A stretch of 64,000 nt of DNA from Plazaster borealis. Taxonomy: Eukaryota; Echinodermata; Asteroidea; Forcipulatida; Labidiasteridae. The position numbers and the translations under genes were made by a program. Position 1 is the stretch's first letter. The number at the start of each line of letters is the position of its first letter. The stretch spans positions 1,736,001-1,800,000 of the forward strand of contig CM037470.1 in NCBI GenBank assembly GCA_021014325.1, read 5' to 3'. Positions 12,622 to 29,143 of this stretch are shown here, one piece after another. The notes under the pieces are model-generated. The model saw only the letters and a program-made list of their open reading frames with translations, had not been told where the DNA came from and did not search any database.

Positions 12622-12962
12622 TTAAAGGGTGTGTACAACATTGGTAAGGTTGAAAATATAAATGTTCACAAATTTGCACATAACTAACATGGTATAAAGA
12701 TGGTCATGGTGGAAAACCTCTCTTGAAATAGTTTTGCTTGAAATGCTATAGCTTTTAGGATATGAGTAAAACAATTAGTATTTATCACTGGTGATAAAAT
12801 CCGATGTTTGAAAACAGTGAAAATATTATAATGTGTGTTTTTTTTTCTTTTTTCTCATGACTCCGAAGACCGATTTAGCGTAAACTTTCACAGGTTTGTT
12901 ATTTCATGTATATGTTTTGGTCACATCAAGTGTGAATACTGGTCTTTGACAAATACCAATGT
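12622..12962 (+). repeat. MITE, family 2, right end lost
   Basis: Starts at TTAA and matches the copy at 7822-8217 over most of its length (gtgtgtacaacattggtaag...). The right terminal inverted repeat is truncated after 'aaataccaatg'. Confidence 0.75.
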
Positions 12963-13487
12963 TTTTGCATTTCTGATGTTATTGCGTTTGATTAATAATG
13001 AACGTGAAATAATCACTTTAAAAGCTGAACCTCTTTCAAGGTCTGGCGGTTTAAAATTGATATTTTGCGGTGAAACTAAATACTGTACCGCATCATATAA
13101 AGAACGTGAGTTTAATCACAGTTTAAAGGAGCACTCATGACGGTATTCCCGTATAATTATAAAAGTGCAATTCGAGATTGTATTGTGCAACACATGTTGG
13201 TTCGAAATCTGTGGAGGAAGATTTTAGAACATATTAGCCTACAGTCCTGTTTGCTGAGTCGACCAGTTGGGTCTGTCGGGTCTATGTGGCCGAAAGAGTT
13301 AATTATACCATGTCAATTGAGCCAGTCTGGTGATAGGACTTAATGGGTTTTGACCTGATTTGGGCTACAAAATGAACGGAGTAATTACCTTATGTATTTA
13401 CGGTCGACAAAATGCTGTCCAATAGCACTCCCCGGGTTCTTAACACATGTAATGAGTTGATTAAGGGTTACCGGTCTCAATGGCGAC

Positions 13488-13562
13488 AAAACAACAACAA
13501 CAACACCACAACCAGTAACAACAACAACAACCACACCAACAACAACACCACCAACTACTTCT
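13488..13562 (+). repeat. ACA/ACC trinucleotide-rich tract
   Basis: Imperfect (CAA)n/(ACC)n run, 'caacaacaacaccacaaccag...' and similar. The asparagine/threonine-rich open frame across it is a by-product of the repeat. Confidence 0.8.
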
Positions 13563-13635
13563 ACTGCTACTACACAAACGAGCAGTTACCTGTGCTGTTT
13601 TTTACACAAAAAAAATTGGGTACAAAATATTTGTG

Positions 13636-14010
13636 TTAAAGGCACTGAACACGTTTGGTAATTGTCAAAGACCAGTGTTCTCACTTGGTGTATCCCAACA
13701 TATGCATAAAATAACAAGCCTGTGGAAATTTGGGCTCAATTGGTCATCGAAGTTGCAAGAAAATGATGAAAGAAAAAAACACCCTTGTTGTACAAATTTG
13801 TGTGCTTTCAGATAGGAATAAAAACTTCTTGCAGGAAGTTTTTATTATTTTAGTGAGAAATTACCTCTTTCTCAAAAACTACGTTACTTCAGAGGGAGTA
13901 GTTTCTCACAATGTTTTATACTATCAACAACTCTCCGTTGCTTGTTACCAAGTAAGTTTTTATGCTAACATTTGTTTCGAGTCATTACCAAACGTGTACG
14001 ATACCTTTAA
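13636..14010 (+). repeat. TTAA-flanked MITE, family 1
   Basis: Full-length copy with TTAA at 13636 and 14007 and inverted ends 'aaaggcactgaacacgtttggtaatt' / 'attaccaaacgtgtacgataccttt'. The central hairpin is 'aaaacttcttgcaggaagttttt'. Confidence 0.9.
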
Positions 14011-15309
14011 TACTATTTTTAAAAAACATCAAGTGTTCACTTTGTTTACTGGTTGGGCTCGAATTATGCCCGGTATCAGCAGTCGAATCACTGCATCGAC
14101 TGAACATGTCCGAATTGGTAAAACCGAGTTATATCGTCGAACTGAAGAAAGGAATTAGATGACACTGACTTGCCTCCATTTATTGTTTTGGTCCCACCAT
14201 TTTTGTGATCCAGCTACGTCATCTTGTTTATTGTCAGCTGGGGCATGGTGTCTTGAATTTATGTTTTCTGATGCATGACAAAATTGCAATATTTTTTACT
14301 CATTGCTCATTTTTCTTCTTGAAATGTGTTCTTCTTTCTCTTTCTGTCTCTCTTAAATATCTCCTTGGGAAATGTTTCAGCAAAAAGCTAACCAATAGAC
14401 AAGTAAACTGCGGTCCACACACTTAAAAACTAGGAAAGTATCAAATGAAATTTTATGCAGATCAATACTGTCTATGTATGCATTTTTATTTTAAGTTTAA
14501 CATGTACAGTAATTTCAGGCACCCGTCTGCGCTGTTAAGACTTGTAGCTAGAGTCCTTGGATTATTTTAAGTCCACAGGTCGTATCGATTCACTCCCTGC
14601 TTGCCAGCTCGAAGAGATTGGTACTCCATTGTAGTCGAATGGTTCGAGAAGTCAATTAAAAAGTCTTGCTTAAAGAGCATGGAACTCTACATCAGAGAAA
14701 AAAAATACACAATAATTTACTGCCATTACGGCTGCACCCTTTTTGTGTTGGGAGACGTGTTTTGGGGCGCTAGGTGGCAGCAGACCAGTAAATCCATTGT
14801 TTGCACATAATAGACTGCTTCGCATACACTTGGAACGCGCGCGTTAGCCGTGATTGAGGTGCATGCTGGTCTAGTTGTATAGTGATAGTGACACCAATCG
14901 CACTGAAAATCCCCTTTAAGGCACTCTCTCAGAATATGTAAACTTGTTTCAAGTTTATGAAGAAGTAAACTCTCAGATGAAAAACCTTCCAAAATAATTT
15001 AATTCATTACATAATAACCATGTTGTAATGGTGAACTGTATACCTCTAAGTCATAAACGTGTATTTAAATTCATTACGTCAAGAACGCACCCCTTTAAAA
15101 GCTGGGGATAAATACGTAGTCGTGACGTCTTTGCGCTTGATAAAGGCTGATCGGTAATTTTCTAGCGTTCTCTTTGCTCCTTCTGTCCGAGCCAGAAACT
15201 GTGACGGTGGCTGCTGTGTTGCTAGCAGATGTTATATGCTCCTCCTGTCTGACCCTCACTTTTTTGTGTAATTTAACGAATTTTTGGGAAATTTGAAATC
15301 ACAGTCACA
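14011..15309. other. Upstream region of gene A; no other gene recognised
   Basis: No gene is seen. At about 14758-14812 'gttttggggcgctaggtggcagcagacc' plus 'gtaaatccattgtt' is a partial copy of the inverted-repeat element complete at 24688-24835. The last 200 bases before the ATG at 15310 hold no clear TATA box; 'ggataaata' at about 15104-15113 is a weak candidate. Confidence 0.45.
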
Positions 15310-21449
<6,140 letters not shown>

Positions 21450-22475
21450 AAATCCAAAATCATCTGCAGAGTTAAAAAACGACACACATACCTACACAGT
21501 TAGGTAAATTTTTCTCAGTTACTCGTGTCGAACAGTCGTCGGCGTGTCAGGTATTTAATCTACTTTTATTTGGTGGTATATATACTTATAATGGGCTATT
21601 TTAATTTTGCTATCAGTTATCGTATTCTGCGCTTTGTAGTGTGTGTTTTAGAAGCTGAGTACCTGCGTTTAGCTAGTAGCTTTTGTCAACTTGTTTAGCG
21701 CTTTTTTCAATATTCACGGTGATAGCAGAGGCCAGTAGGCTTAATACAATCAAATTTACACGATATTTAATATTTTTTCAAACACATTTATATTTATTTT
21801 CAACTACAATTTTTGGCCATAGCTTTAGCGCACCACATTTAAATTTTATTGCCGACAGAGGGTTGGAATCTCTGCTTGGCCGGTCGGGAAGCGTAGGTTC
21901 TCGGTGGACACTCTTAATTATAATAGCCTTGGAGAAGACACTATTAGCTGCAATTCAATATTCCTTAGTACTGATGACGTCACAGTTTGTTTACCACTTT
22001 GCAGAAGAATGGGAAACCATTGTGTTTCTGCTCAACTGTCGAAAATGTAGTACCAGTTACATCACTTAAGCAATGCAGTAAACAAACCGTGACGTCATCA
22101 TTGCTCGTTGATAGGTAGAGTAGGTAATAATCAATGATGATGATAGGTTTTTCTCGTTTCGATGTTTTCAATTTAAAATAAAACAATCAATGTTGTTATA
22201 ACAGGTACAGTGAGGGAAATGGTGGTTCTTCGTTGATTGGTATTTTGTATCAAAAGTTAAATGTAGGATACTTTGGTAATGACCTCAAAAACACTTGTGT
22301 TAGCTGAAAGCCTACTCGTTATAAAGATGGTAATGGTAGTAAGCATCCTACCATATTATTTCGTTTGAAATGCGCCCCCACCCCCGATTATAAATCAATA
22401 AATGTATGTCGAATTATTTCAATCTCCAAAGATCGCCTTTCGGCGACTTTTGGAGATTCAATTTTCCGTGGTGTC
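21450..22475 (+). other. 3' flank of gene A, duplicated with gene B
   Basis: Aligns by eye with 30629-31705, for example 'actcgtgtcgaacagtcgtcggc' and 'gccgacagagggttggaatctct' against 'gccgatagagggttagaatctct'. No further gene is visible. A possible polyadenylation signal AATAAA at 22177-22182 is not conserved in copy B. Confidence 0.7.
22421..22458 (+). other. Strong hairpin in the duplicated 3' flank
   Basis: AATCTCCAAAGATCGCC pairs with GGCGACTTTTGGAGATT around a TTTC loop: about 16 pairs with one bulge or mismatch. The copy B counterpart at 31652-31689 keeps the loop and GATCGCC/GGCGA but has lost several outer pairs. It could be a structured 3' UTR or RNA element, or the core of an old foldback repeat. 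Confidence 0.6.
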
Positions 22476-22644
22476 GTTTTGTGAATGTTGCGGCCGGAGA
22501 TGCGGTTAGTAGCCTACCCGCTGTCACCACGCTAAAACGGCTGGATGGATTCGACGTTCTTGGTGAAAATTTGGTGACAGTTTTTTTTTCTGCTGTTTTC
22601 TCAACAAGGTTATAGACACTCCAGTATGTTCAGCTCAAACTTTA
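22476..22644. other. Copy-A-specific sequence next to the LINE-like element
   Basis: Absent from copy B and not clearly part of the ORF1 element. It is GC-rich ('gcggccggagatgcggttagtagcc'). It may be an older insertion into which the LINE-like element landed, or part of its 3' flank. Unidentified. Confidence 0.45.
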
Positions 22645-24066
22645 TGGTTTACGTTTACGTTTATTTCAATGTTGTCACTAATGTACACTGATTATTTACA
22701 CCATTACATCATTTAGCATGATTACAAAGTACAATCTCATGTTAACATACAGAATTATGACGAAAAAATAATGTTACCAAAAGTTTAATATAGACAACAT
22801 TTAGGTTTGGGTGAAGCACTGCTTTTGTACCCTAACCTATTGACAGACAAACAAAGGACAACGGACTATCATGACAGACAAACAAAGATACAAGACAAGT
22901 GACATGTACTAAGGCAAAAAAAAGTGTTAACGGCATACTCCGTTTAAGTATTTACATAAGTATATGCATTGAAAATGTGTTTCTTAAGGTTTTGAATAAA
23001 TATTGGGAGAGAACGTGACATTTTTATGGGGTCGTGATGCTGGTCATTGCGGTCCCGGAAGGTGAAGGATTTGAATGCCCCGCTATGTAGTTTGTACCTG
23101 ATGACTGGTGGAATTGTCCAGGGTATGAAGGCGAAGTTGACCCGTTCATCTTGGCGAATCGATTGCAGGTGGTCTTCCCGGAGTTGTTTCCTGCCGTCCC
23201 TGATGGTTCTCGTGACGTCGTCGGAGATGTAGATCGACGATCCCCTATACTTGTTGTTCCTGAGGAGCTTCGCCGCATTCTTCAGGATGTACTGCCGGTC
23301 GTTATAGCGCAGAAACTTACAATGTATAGGCCTGGGACGGGTCGGGCGTGAGTTGGTGCCGCCAGTTGGTGTTGTTTGGGGCCGACTCGGGGTGCGGTGC
23401 GCCCGCTCAATCTCCACGTTCTCACCATCGTCGATTTTCATGTGAGTAGTGAGAAAATCGGAGATAAACTTCTCACAAGACTTCCCTTCTTCGGATCCCT
23501 CTGGAATACCATGGAATATGAGATTATTGCGCCTACTTCTGTTTTCCAGATCGTCAATCTTGTCCTTGAGCTTGGAGGTGTCGTGGTGGGCGGCGTCTGA
23601 TTGATTCACTAGGCGTGCTTTGAGTGACTGGATATCTTTAGAGTTGTACTCCACCGCAGATTTGAGGTCAGTTATTTCCTGTTTTTGAGTTAAAACTTGT
23701 TGATCCACGTCATCCAGTTTTGATTCAAGGTTTGATATTCTTTTTCCCATTGAACCCAGTGTATTTATGATTGTGTCCAGTTTGGAGTTGATGTCGTCCA
23801 GTTTGTCCGCGTGACAAGTGCATTGGCAGCCATCTTGTTGTTCGGGTTCAGTTACACTTGGGGTGGGTGCTGACTCAGATTTTTTCGTTGTACGTTTTCT
23901 GAGGTTCTTCCCGGCTGTTTTTCCATCAGGGTTGTCCCCCATGATCAGGGATGGTACAGGGATGTGTACGTGAAGATAGTGGCGTTGATTATCGCAGGGA
24001 TAGAATAAATGTCAGTAAAATTACACGAGACAGCTGCAGACACGTCGTGCTAGTCCTCCGCCATTA
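22645..24066 (-). mobile_element. Non-autonomous LINE-like element, ORF1 only
   Basis: Minus-strand element of about 1.42 kb: a short 5' leader beginning near GGCGGAGGACTAGC (24063), an intact ORF1 (23942 to 22944), about 300 bp of 3' UTR, then AATAAACGTAAACGTAAACC as a short tandem tail. No ORF2 (endonuclease/reverse transcriptase) is present between ORF1 and the tail. Copy B of the duplication lacks it, so the insertion postdates the duplication or was lost from B. I cannot define a target site duplication. Confidence 0.75.
22944..23942 (-). CDS. LINE ORF1 protein (RNA-binding chaperone-like), intact, 332 aa
   Basis: Starts ATG in 'gatcATGG' and runs 332 codons without disruption. Residues 1-35 are basic and Pro/Ser-rich; a CQCTCH cluster sits at 39-44. 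Residues 45-135 are a long coiled coil with heptads (INSKLDTIINTLG, ISNLESKLDDVD, ITDLKSAVEYN). At 132-149 is the diagnostic LENRSRRNNLIFHGIPEG motif of L1-type ORF1p, followed by an RRM-like and C-terminal domain (ERAHR, HCKFLRYNDRQYIL). By family knowledge these proteins form trimers that coat element RNA. No reverse transcriptase follows, so mobility would depend on ORF2 from another element. The intact frame suggests a recent insertion. Confidence 0.85.
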   Translation of the reverse strand: MGDNPDGKTAGKNLRKRTTKKSESAPTPSVTEPEQQDGCQCTCHADKLDDINSKLDTIINTLGSMGKRISNLESKLDDVDQQVLTQKQEITDLKSAVEYNSKDIQSLKARLVNQSDAAHHDTSKLKDKIDDLENRSRRNNLIFHGIPEGSEEGKSCEKFISDFLTTHMKIDDGENVEIERAHRTPSRPQTTPTGGTNSRPTRPRPIHCKFLRYNDRQYILKNAAKLLRNNKYRGSSIYISDDVTRTIRDGRKQLREDHLQSIRQDERVNFAFIPWTIPPVIRYKLHSGAFKSFTFRDRNDQHHDPIKMSRSLPIFIQNLKKHIFNAYTYVNT

Positions 24067-24875
24067 TACTTTCACAGGTGACTTTGATTATAAATGTATC
24101 TTTGTTGGTAGTAATTTGGACTATAAATCAGCAATACATTGACGAAACCAATCTATGACCCTACCTTTAAACATTCATGTATATATTATGTTTTGATTTA
24201 GGATACACGTTAGGTAGTGAATTTAGCTGTTTTAGCCAAGTTAGTTGTTACTATTTCGATATGTTTTGTCTCTTTGAGGGCTACAAAGTTGCATTTAGCT
24301 GACCTATTGTCACCGTGCACCCTCAAGAATGGAAATTTTTGAATCAAAAGATAAAAAAAAAACATCAATCTGTTTAAAAAAAATTTCAACAAACATCTGT
24401 CGATGCATCTTTAATTTGCTTGGTATTTTCAAAAATATTGGTATACCAAAAGTTGTATAACTGTTCAATCTATCAATTAATCAATTAGTAAAGTTGTGTA
24501 GCATTATAGGGAAAATTTGTCCTGCTCTTGTGTGATGTTGGATGAGTTCTTTGTACAAAGATAAACACCTCGAAGTCTCTGGAAGGCAATACGTCACGCT
24601 CATCCAGCATCACACCTGACTTTAAGATTGACACATGACTTCATCAAAAATTTACCCCGATGTCAATCAGGGAATGCTGTCTTGCGTCAATTGGGGACTT
24701 TTAGGACGCTAGGTGGCAGCATACTTACCATGTAAATCCATTGTTATTGGCAATTTGCGCATGCTCAGAACTACGTAAACAATGGATATTTACCCGGTAG
24801 GTCTGCTGCCACGTAGCGTTCCGAAGTCTCCAATTGTACACACAAAATACCATTGTGGGAGGTGTATCGGATCAA
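24067..24875 (+). other. Distal duplicated flank of copy A
   Basis: Resumes homology with copy B at 'actttgattata...tctttgttg' (B: 31709). It continues through 'gtcctgctcttgtgtgatgttggatgag' (B: about 32111) to 'ccattgtgggaggtgtatcggatca' (B: about 32449). It contains an inverted pair, gtgtgatgttggatgag and ctcatccagcatcacac, about 70 bp apart, retained in both copies. No gene seen. Confidence 0.7.
24688..24835. repeat. Inverted-repeat element 'ggacgctaggtggcagc', copy A
   Basis: Ends 'aattggggacttttaggacgc' and its imperfect complement 'cgttccgaagtctccaatt'; inside these lie taggtggcagca / tgctgccacgta. Also present in copy B (32289-32432), so the insertion predates the duplication. A partial third copy is at about 14758-14812. 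Confidence 0.8.
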
Positions 24876-25103
24876 ATAAATCTATCAAAGTCAAACTCAA
24901 TTCAGTAATAAAACATGATCAGGACAATGAAAGTGAATTGTTTCTGTGTGAATAAATTGTTTTGCCATTTCTGCAAAATATGTTTGTGTAACAACACAAA
25001 ACTAGAACGATGCCAGGGTCTCAATAACCGTAAGTGCAACCATGGTTCTAGATGGAAAAAAGAAATTGTTGGAGAAACATTTTGGAATAGCCTTTCCCGG
25101 AGG

Positions 25104-26227
25104 CAAGACAATTCTTGCAAAAACGTGTTCCTTTGTCAATTAGGAAATGCCGACTTTCTTAATCATTCTTCCATCTGTTGGCTATTCAATGACCCTTAAT
25201 TCGTTGTCTGTGTTATTTGTGTCAGTGCCATAGTTCCTTAAAAATGCGAACCCCAACATGCTTTAATATAATATTTCACGCGAAAGAGATACTACCGTGG
25301 CTGCAGAACTAAACAATTCGTATGAAGTCGACAGTATTATACAAACAGCAGCAAACGGCAATTAACGGCGAGTTGCGTGGGTTGTCATCCTTACACTTCG
25401 AGGTTGTTTTGAAGCTTATTGAAAAGATCCAAAATAAACAATTTCCCGACCACGCTTCTCCAATAAAGTCAATAACGAGGAGGCAGCCAAGGTCTTCGAA
25501 CCAAAGAAACTGTTGCTATGGTTTCAGAGTCGGATGTAAACAAAGTGTTCGAGCGTTAAGATAGCAATACAGGTAGTGCACCCAGGAGTGTTGTTTTACT
25601 ACGCAAGCCTTACTCATGCCAGTCAGCTCGCACTTCTCGCCATTCTTGGATGCGTTGTAGGTTCTTCAACAATATAGCAAGATAGTTCTTGCAAAAACAA
25701 AAAAACCTTTGTAAATTATAGGAATTGCCGACTTTCTTAATTAGTATTTCTTCCACCTGTTGGAATGTGTTGTCTGTGTTCCTTGTGTATGTCCCATAGT
25801 TCCTTAAAGATGCGAACCCCGACATGCTTTTAAAATTTTCCCGCGAAAATATGTTACCATGGCTGCAGAACTAAACAATTCGTATGAAGTCAACGGTATT
25901 ATATAAAACAGCAGCAAACAGCAATATTAACTGCGTGTTGCGTCGGTTGCCATCCTTACACTTCGACTTGTTTTGAAGCTTATTGAAAGATCCAAAATAA
26001 ACAATTTCCCGATCACGCTTCTCCAATAAAGTCAATAACGAGGAGGCAGCCAAGGTCTTCGAACCAAAGAAACTGTTGCTATGGTTTCAGAGTCGGATGT
26101 AAACAAAGTGTTCGAGCGTTAAGATAGCAGTACAGGTAGTGCACCCAAGGAGTGTTGTTTAAGCCTTACTCATGCCAGTCAGCTCGCACTTCTCGCCATT
26201 CTTGGATGCGTTGTAGGTTCTTCAGCA
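25104..26227 (+). repeat. Direct tandem duplication, unit about 560 bp
   Basis: Unit 1 is about 25104-25673 and unit 2 about 25679-26227. They share long near-identical runs such as 'ggctgcagaactaaacaatt', 'acgaggaggcagccaaggtc' and 'gttgctatggtttcagagtc'. In unit 2 'ccATGGCTGCAGAACTAAAC' opens a short frame (MAAELNNSYEVNGII, then stop); in unit 1 the ATG is GTG and the frame runs nine codons further. This might be the remnant of a first exon, but no family is recognised. Confidence 0.8.
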
Positions 26228-28210
26228 ACACTTTCTGACAGTATTCATGATACACGCTGATAAAAAAGTATTTACATCATTTTAATCGAGAGAGTTCCGT
26301 TGAGCTCACCGCTGGAAGATCTTCTTCAAGGTATGTCATACTAAACACTTTCTCATTAAATTTGTAGATATAATAAAACTCGAGGAAATCATAGCACTTT
26401 TTTTCCTAGAAACAAGCTTTCTGCTGATGAGAAACTAATCATTGTGACTGAAAACTTACTCACATAATGTGTGTTACCAATACCGTGGTGTGACGTTCAT
26501 TGAAGGCAATTTAGTTGAGAGGTATTTTTCCTGTATCTCGTTTTATTTCGAGACCCTAATCAGCTACTGGATTCATACAAAAGTAGCTCAATCGAGTACA
26601 ACAAAAGTCGCATCAGAAAAGTAAGTCGAATTTGTTGTTGAGAGTTGAGGTGTATTTGGTTCAGAAAGCCTCGTTCGCACAGGAAACACGAATGGAAGTG
26701 TTGACGTTGTTGTATGTACTGACGGTTGAACTTTGACCTCTTCAAGTCCTAATGTAATCGTTAATTAATTCACTCTCTAGTCGGCGACAAAATCAAAGAT
26801 ATTTGTCTAACTCATTTGCGTTGAAGGGGATGTGCTGTCATGGTCAAAGCATGCATGTAACTTTGCCCTGGAGGTATTTCACTTTCGTGTTATACTACAG
26901 TGTTTTTCCTGTATCTTGTTTCATTTCGAGACCCTAAAACCGTACTTTAAAACTACATGCAATAAGCAGCAGCTTTATGAAATTTGAGTCAGTTGATAAT
27001 TCTCAAGCCCGAAAATATTTTTAACAGTAGCTTATCAAAATAATTTATGCCATATTTTAAGCTATATTGTTTTTATATTGTTCACCCAAAGGGTGTTTTT
27101 TGTAAGGTTGATCAAGCTGAAGTAACTCATTCGTGGAATAGACTTTCTATTAAATTATAGAAATGTCACATCGCGCATGTGCACTAATACTACTGGTTCG
27201 CAAAATGGGGGGACACCGCGCCTTTTTGTATGGGCATTTAATGGCGTGACACAAGGCATTTATGCGTCTGCCTTGTGTGACGCACATGCATTTTGAGAGT
27301 CTGCCTTGTGCACAACTCTGTGGCGTTTGCCCACCAATAGTTTATGTACGCATGCGTGAATTCAATTTGCATATTTCATGGAAAGGGCTAATTGAGTGAA
27401 AACAGAATGTTGTGCCTTCGAATCAATTTTCTTGCCCCCTTTTCGTAATATTTAATATAACTTGCGGTGATGGAGAACCTTTCTTCGTACGAAACCATTT
27501 TTACTTTTACTACGAAAACAGAAAGTGAGGCCTTGGGATCGATATTTTCCCTCGCCCTTAAATATACGAGCTTGCATTCAATTTGTAATGAAAACATTAC
27601 TGCGCAATAAGAAAACTTCATGCGTCGCCGTGGAATCGTTTTTCTCGTCTCTTTGTACTTCGCGAATATAGAGCAGCGTTGTAATAAACAATTGTTACTG
27701 CGGAATATTTGATGGAACTGTTGCATCAAATATAATTCCCTTCCAGTAAATTATTATAAATTTGTTGATCATGTTCTTTGATTTAAATATTATTAATGTT
27801 ATTCTATATAGTTCAAGATATTGAAAAGATTTGTATTCGTATTGGATCTATCAAAATGGGAGAGCACATCTTCTGCTTTTTTTATTTGTCATTTTTTTCT
27901 GCTTCTATAATTCCCTCTCCGCCTACTTCTTCTTTCTTTCTTTTTTTTCTTGTTATCCTTCTTTTCTTCTTTCATTTGCTCTTCCCTGGGCGGCTCCATT
28001 CATTTAAAAACATAATCAAACAAAAATGTATTAAAATTACTAAAAATGTAAGGGGTCCGATGGTTCTTTTAAATAGTCAATTTGTCGATGTCCAATGCGC
28101 GATGATGCTCCTTATTTCATGTCTTTTGGTATTGTTACTGGCAACACAAGTGACCTAGCCTAAACAACCTTTTTCATATAGGATTTGAGGCATTGCATGG
28201 TGAGGTATCA
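26228..28210. other. No gene recognised
   Basis: No coding exon supported. The stretch about 27170-27385 ('catcgcgcatgtgcac', 'ccttgtgcacaactctgtggcg', 'atgtacgcatgcgtgaat') is related in inverted arrangement to 41455-41660, an old repeat family. A pyrimidine-rich tract lies at 27880-27985. Confidence 0.45.
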
Positions 28211-28695
28211 GTATACATTTGGTTTGCGGTAACACCATGCATACCACCCACACAATGGGCAACACTCGAGCCCTGGGCCAGCCAACCACAGTTCTCCTTT
28301 GAGAAGAACCAATCAGAGCAGTGACTGACTCTACACTGAAACCTCTGAACCCCTATAAATGGACAAACATGTATTACACCCTTTAGTCTCCTGACGATGA
28401 CTAGAGCAAGCTATAGTCGGAACGTTGAGACCTATTTAGACTCACTCCGCGGTAGTGTGGTTATTAACGAGAAGTCCCCCCGATCCACATAGCGAAAGTA
28501 GTATCCCGCCCGATTTCCTACCTCCCACCCAGGTAGTAGTTAATAAGAAGGACAGTTCTTTTCAGAACTGAGAAGTCTCCCGAATTCCAAATATTCTACT
28601 CTGCGGCAGTAGAATAATAAGCAAGACAAGTTCTCAAAGAACAAAATCTACCTGGCAAGTAGATATACACATGCGTTACCGCAAACCAAATATAC
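28211..28695. repeat. Inverted-repeat element abutting the gene B start
   Basis: Ends GTATACATTTGGTTTGCGGTAAC (28211) and its inverse GTTACCGCAAACCAAATATAC (to 28695). The interior has 'ctccgcggtagtgtgg', 'ctctgcggcagtagaataataagcaagacaagttctcaaagaac' and a 'ctgacgatgactagagcaagctatagtcggaacg' phrase. Related sequence occurs at 39068-39188 and inverted at 39738-39985. It ends 55 bases before the gene B ATG, where gene A has unrelated sequence. Confidence 0.8.
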
Positions 28696-28749
28696 ATGTA
28701 TAACCTTTTTCATTATGTTCTTCAATCTCCTAACCCCACAGGCTACACA

Positions 28750-29143
28750 ATGATGAATCTTATTTTCGACTTGAGTCTGTGGGCTACAGTCGCTGTAACA
28801 GTTATCGTTGCTTACGATAACTCAAGCAGTTCCTGTTTATCGAAGTCACGAATGCAACCTATACGTGCTGGCTGGACCCATCGCTTCCACGCCTTGCCTG
28901 TCAAAGATGATATTATTTTAATAAATAATACTTACCGCACTGAGTACGTAGGCTCCTACGTTGCCTGTGGCGTCTTCTGTCTGCAAGACGATGCCTGCAA
29001 GTCGTTCAACTACTGCGAAAATGAAGATAATTGCCAACTCAACTCGGCAGTGTACTCCAAGAACACATCAATGCAGCCATCTAGCGGATGCTTCTACTTC
29101 GATGAAGTTTTGCATGAAGAGATTCATGCAATTTTCCCAGAAG
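28750..29143 (+). CDS. Gene B exon 1 (signal peptide and PAN-like domain)
   Basis: Encodes residues 1-131, donor GTAAAA after CCAGAAG, phase 1. A 'ccccacag' directly precedes the aligned start region (28741), so a splice acceptor for an upstream 5' UTR exon is possible. Confidence 0.8.

Noticed and set aside
13730..14158. Frames such as [17 protein letters not shown]..., recurring at several places
   Set aside because: Near-identical short frames appear in every family-1 MITE in either orientation; they are by-products of the repeat, with varied stops and no conserved start.
28385..28430. Hammerhead-ribozyme-like motif (ctgacgatga ... tcggaacg)
   Set aside because: The conserved core would need CTGANGA and GAAA adjoining a paired stem II; here the core bases and stem do not fit. 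The same holds for the motifs near 5200 and 44450.
28696..28749. Upstream ATG of gene B as the true start
   Set aside because: It lies at the edge of an inverted-repeat element and lacks a counterpart in gene A; the ATG at 28750 aligns with the A start and directly precedes the signal peptide.
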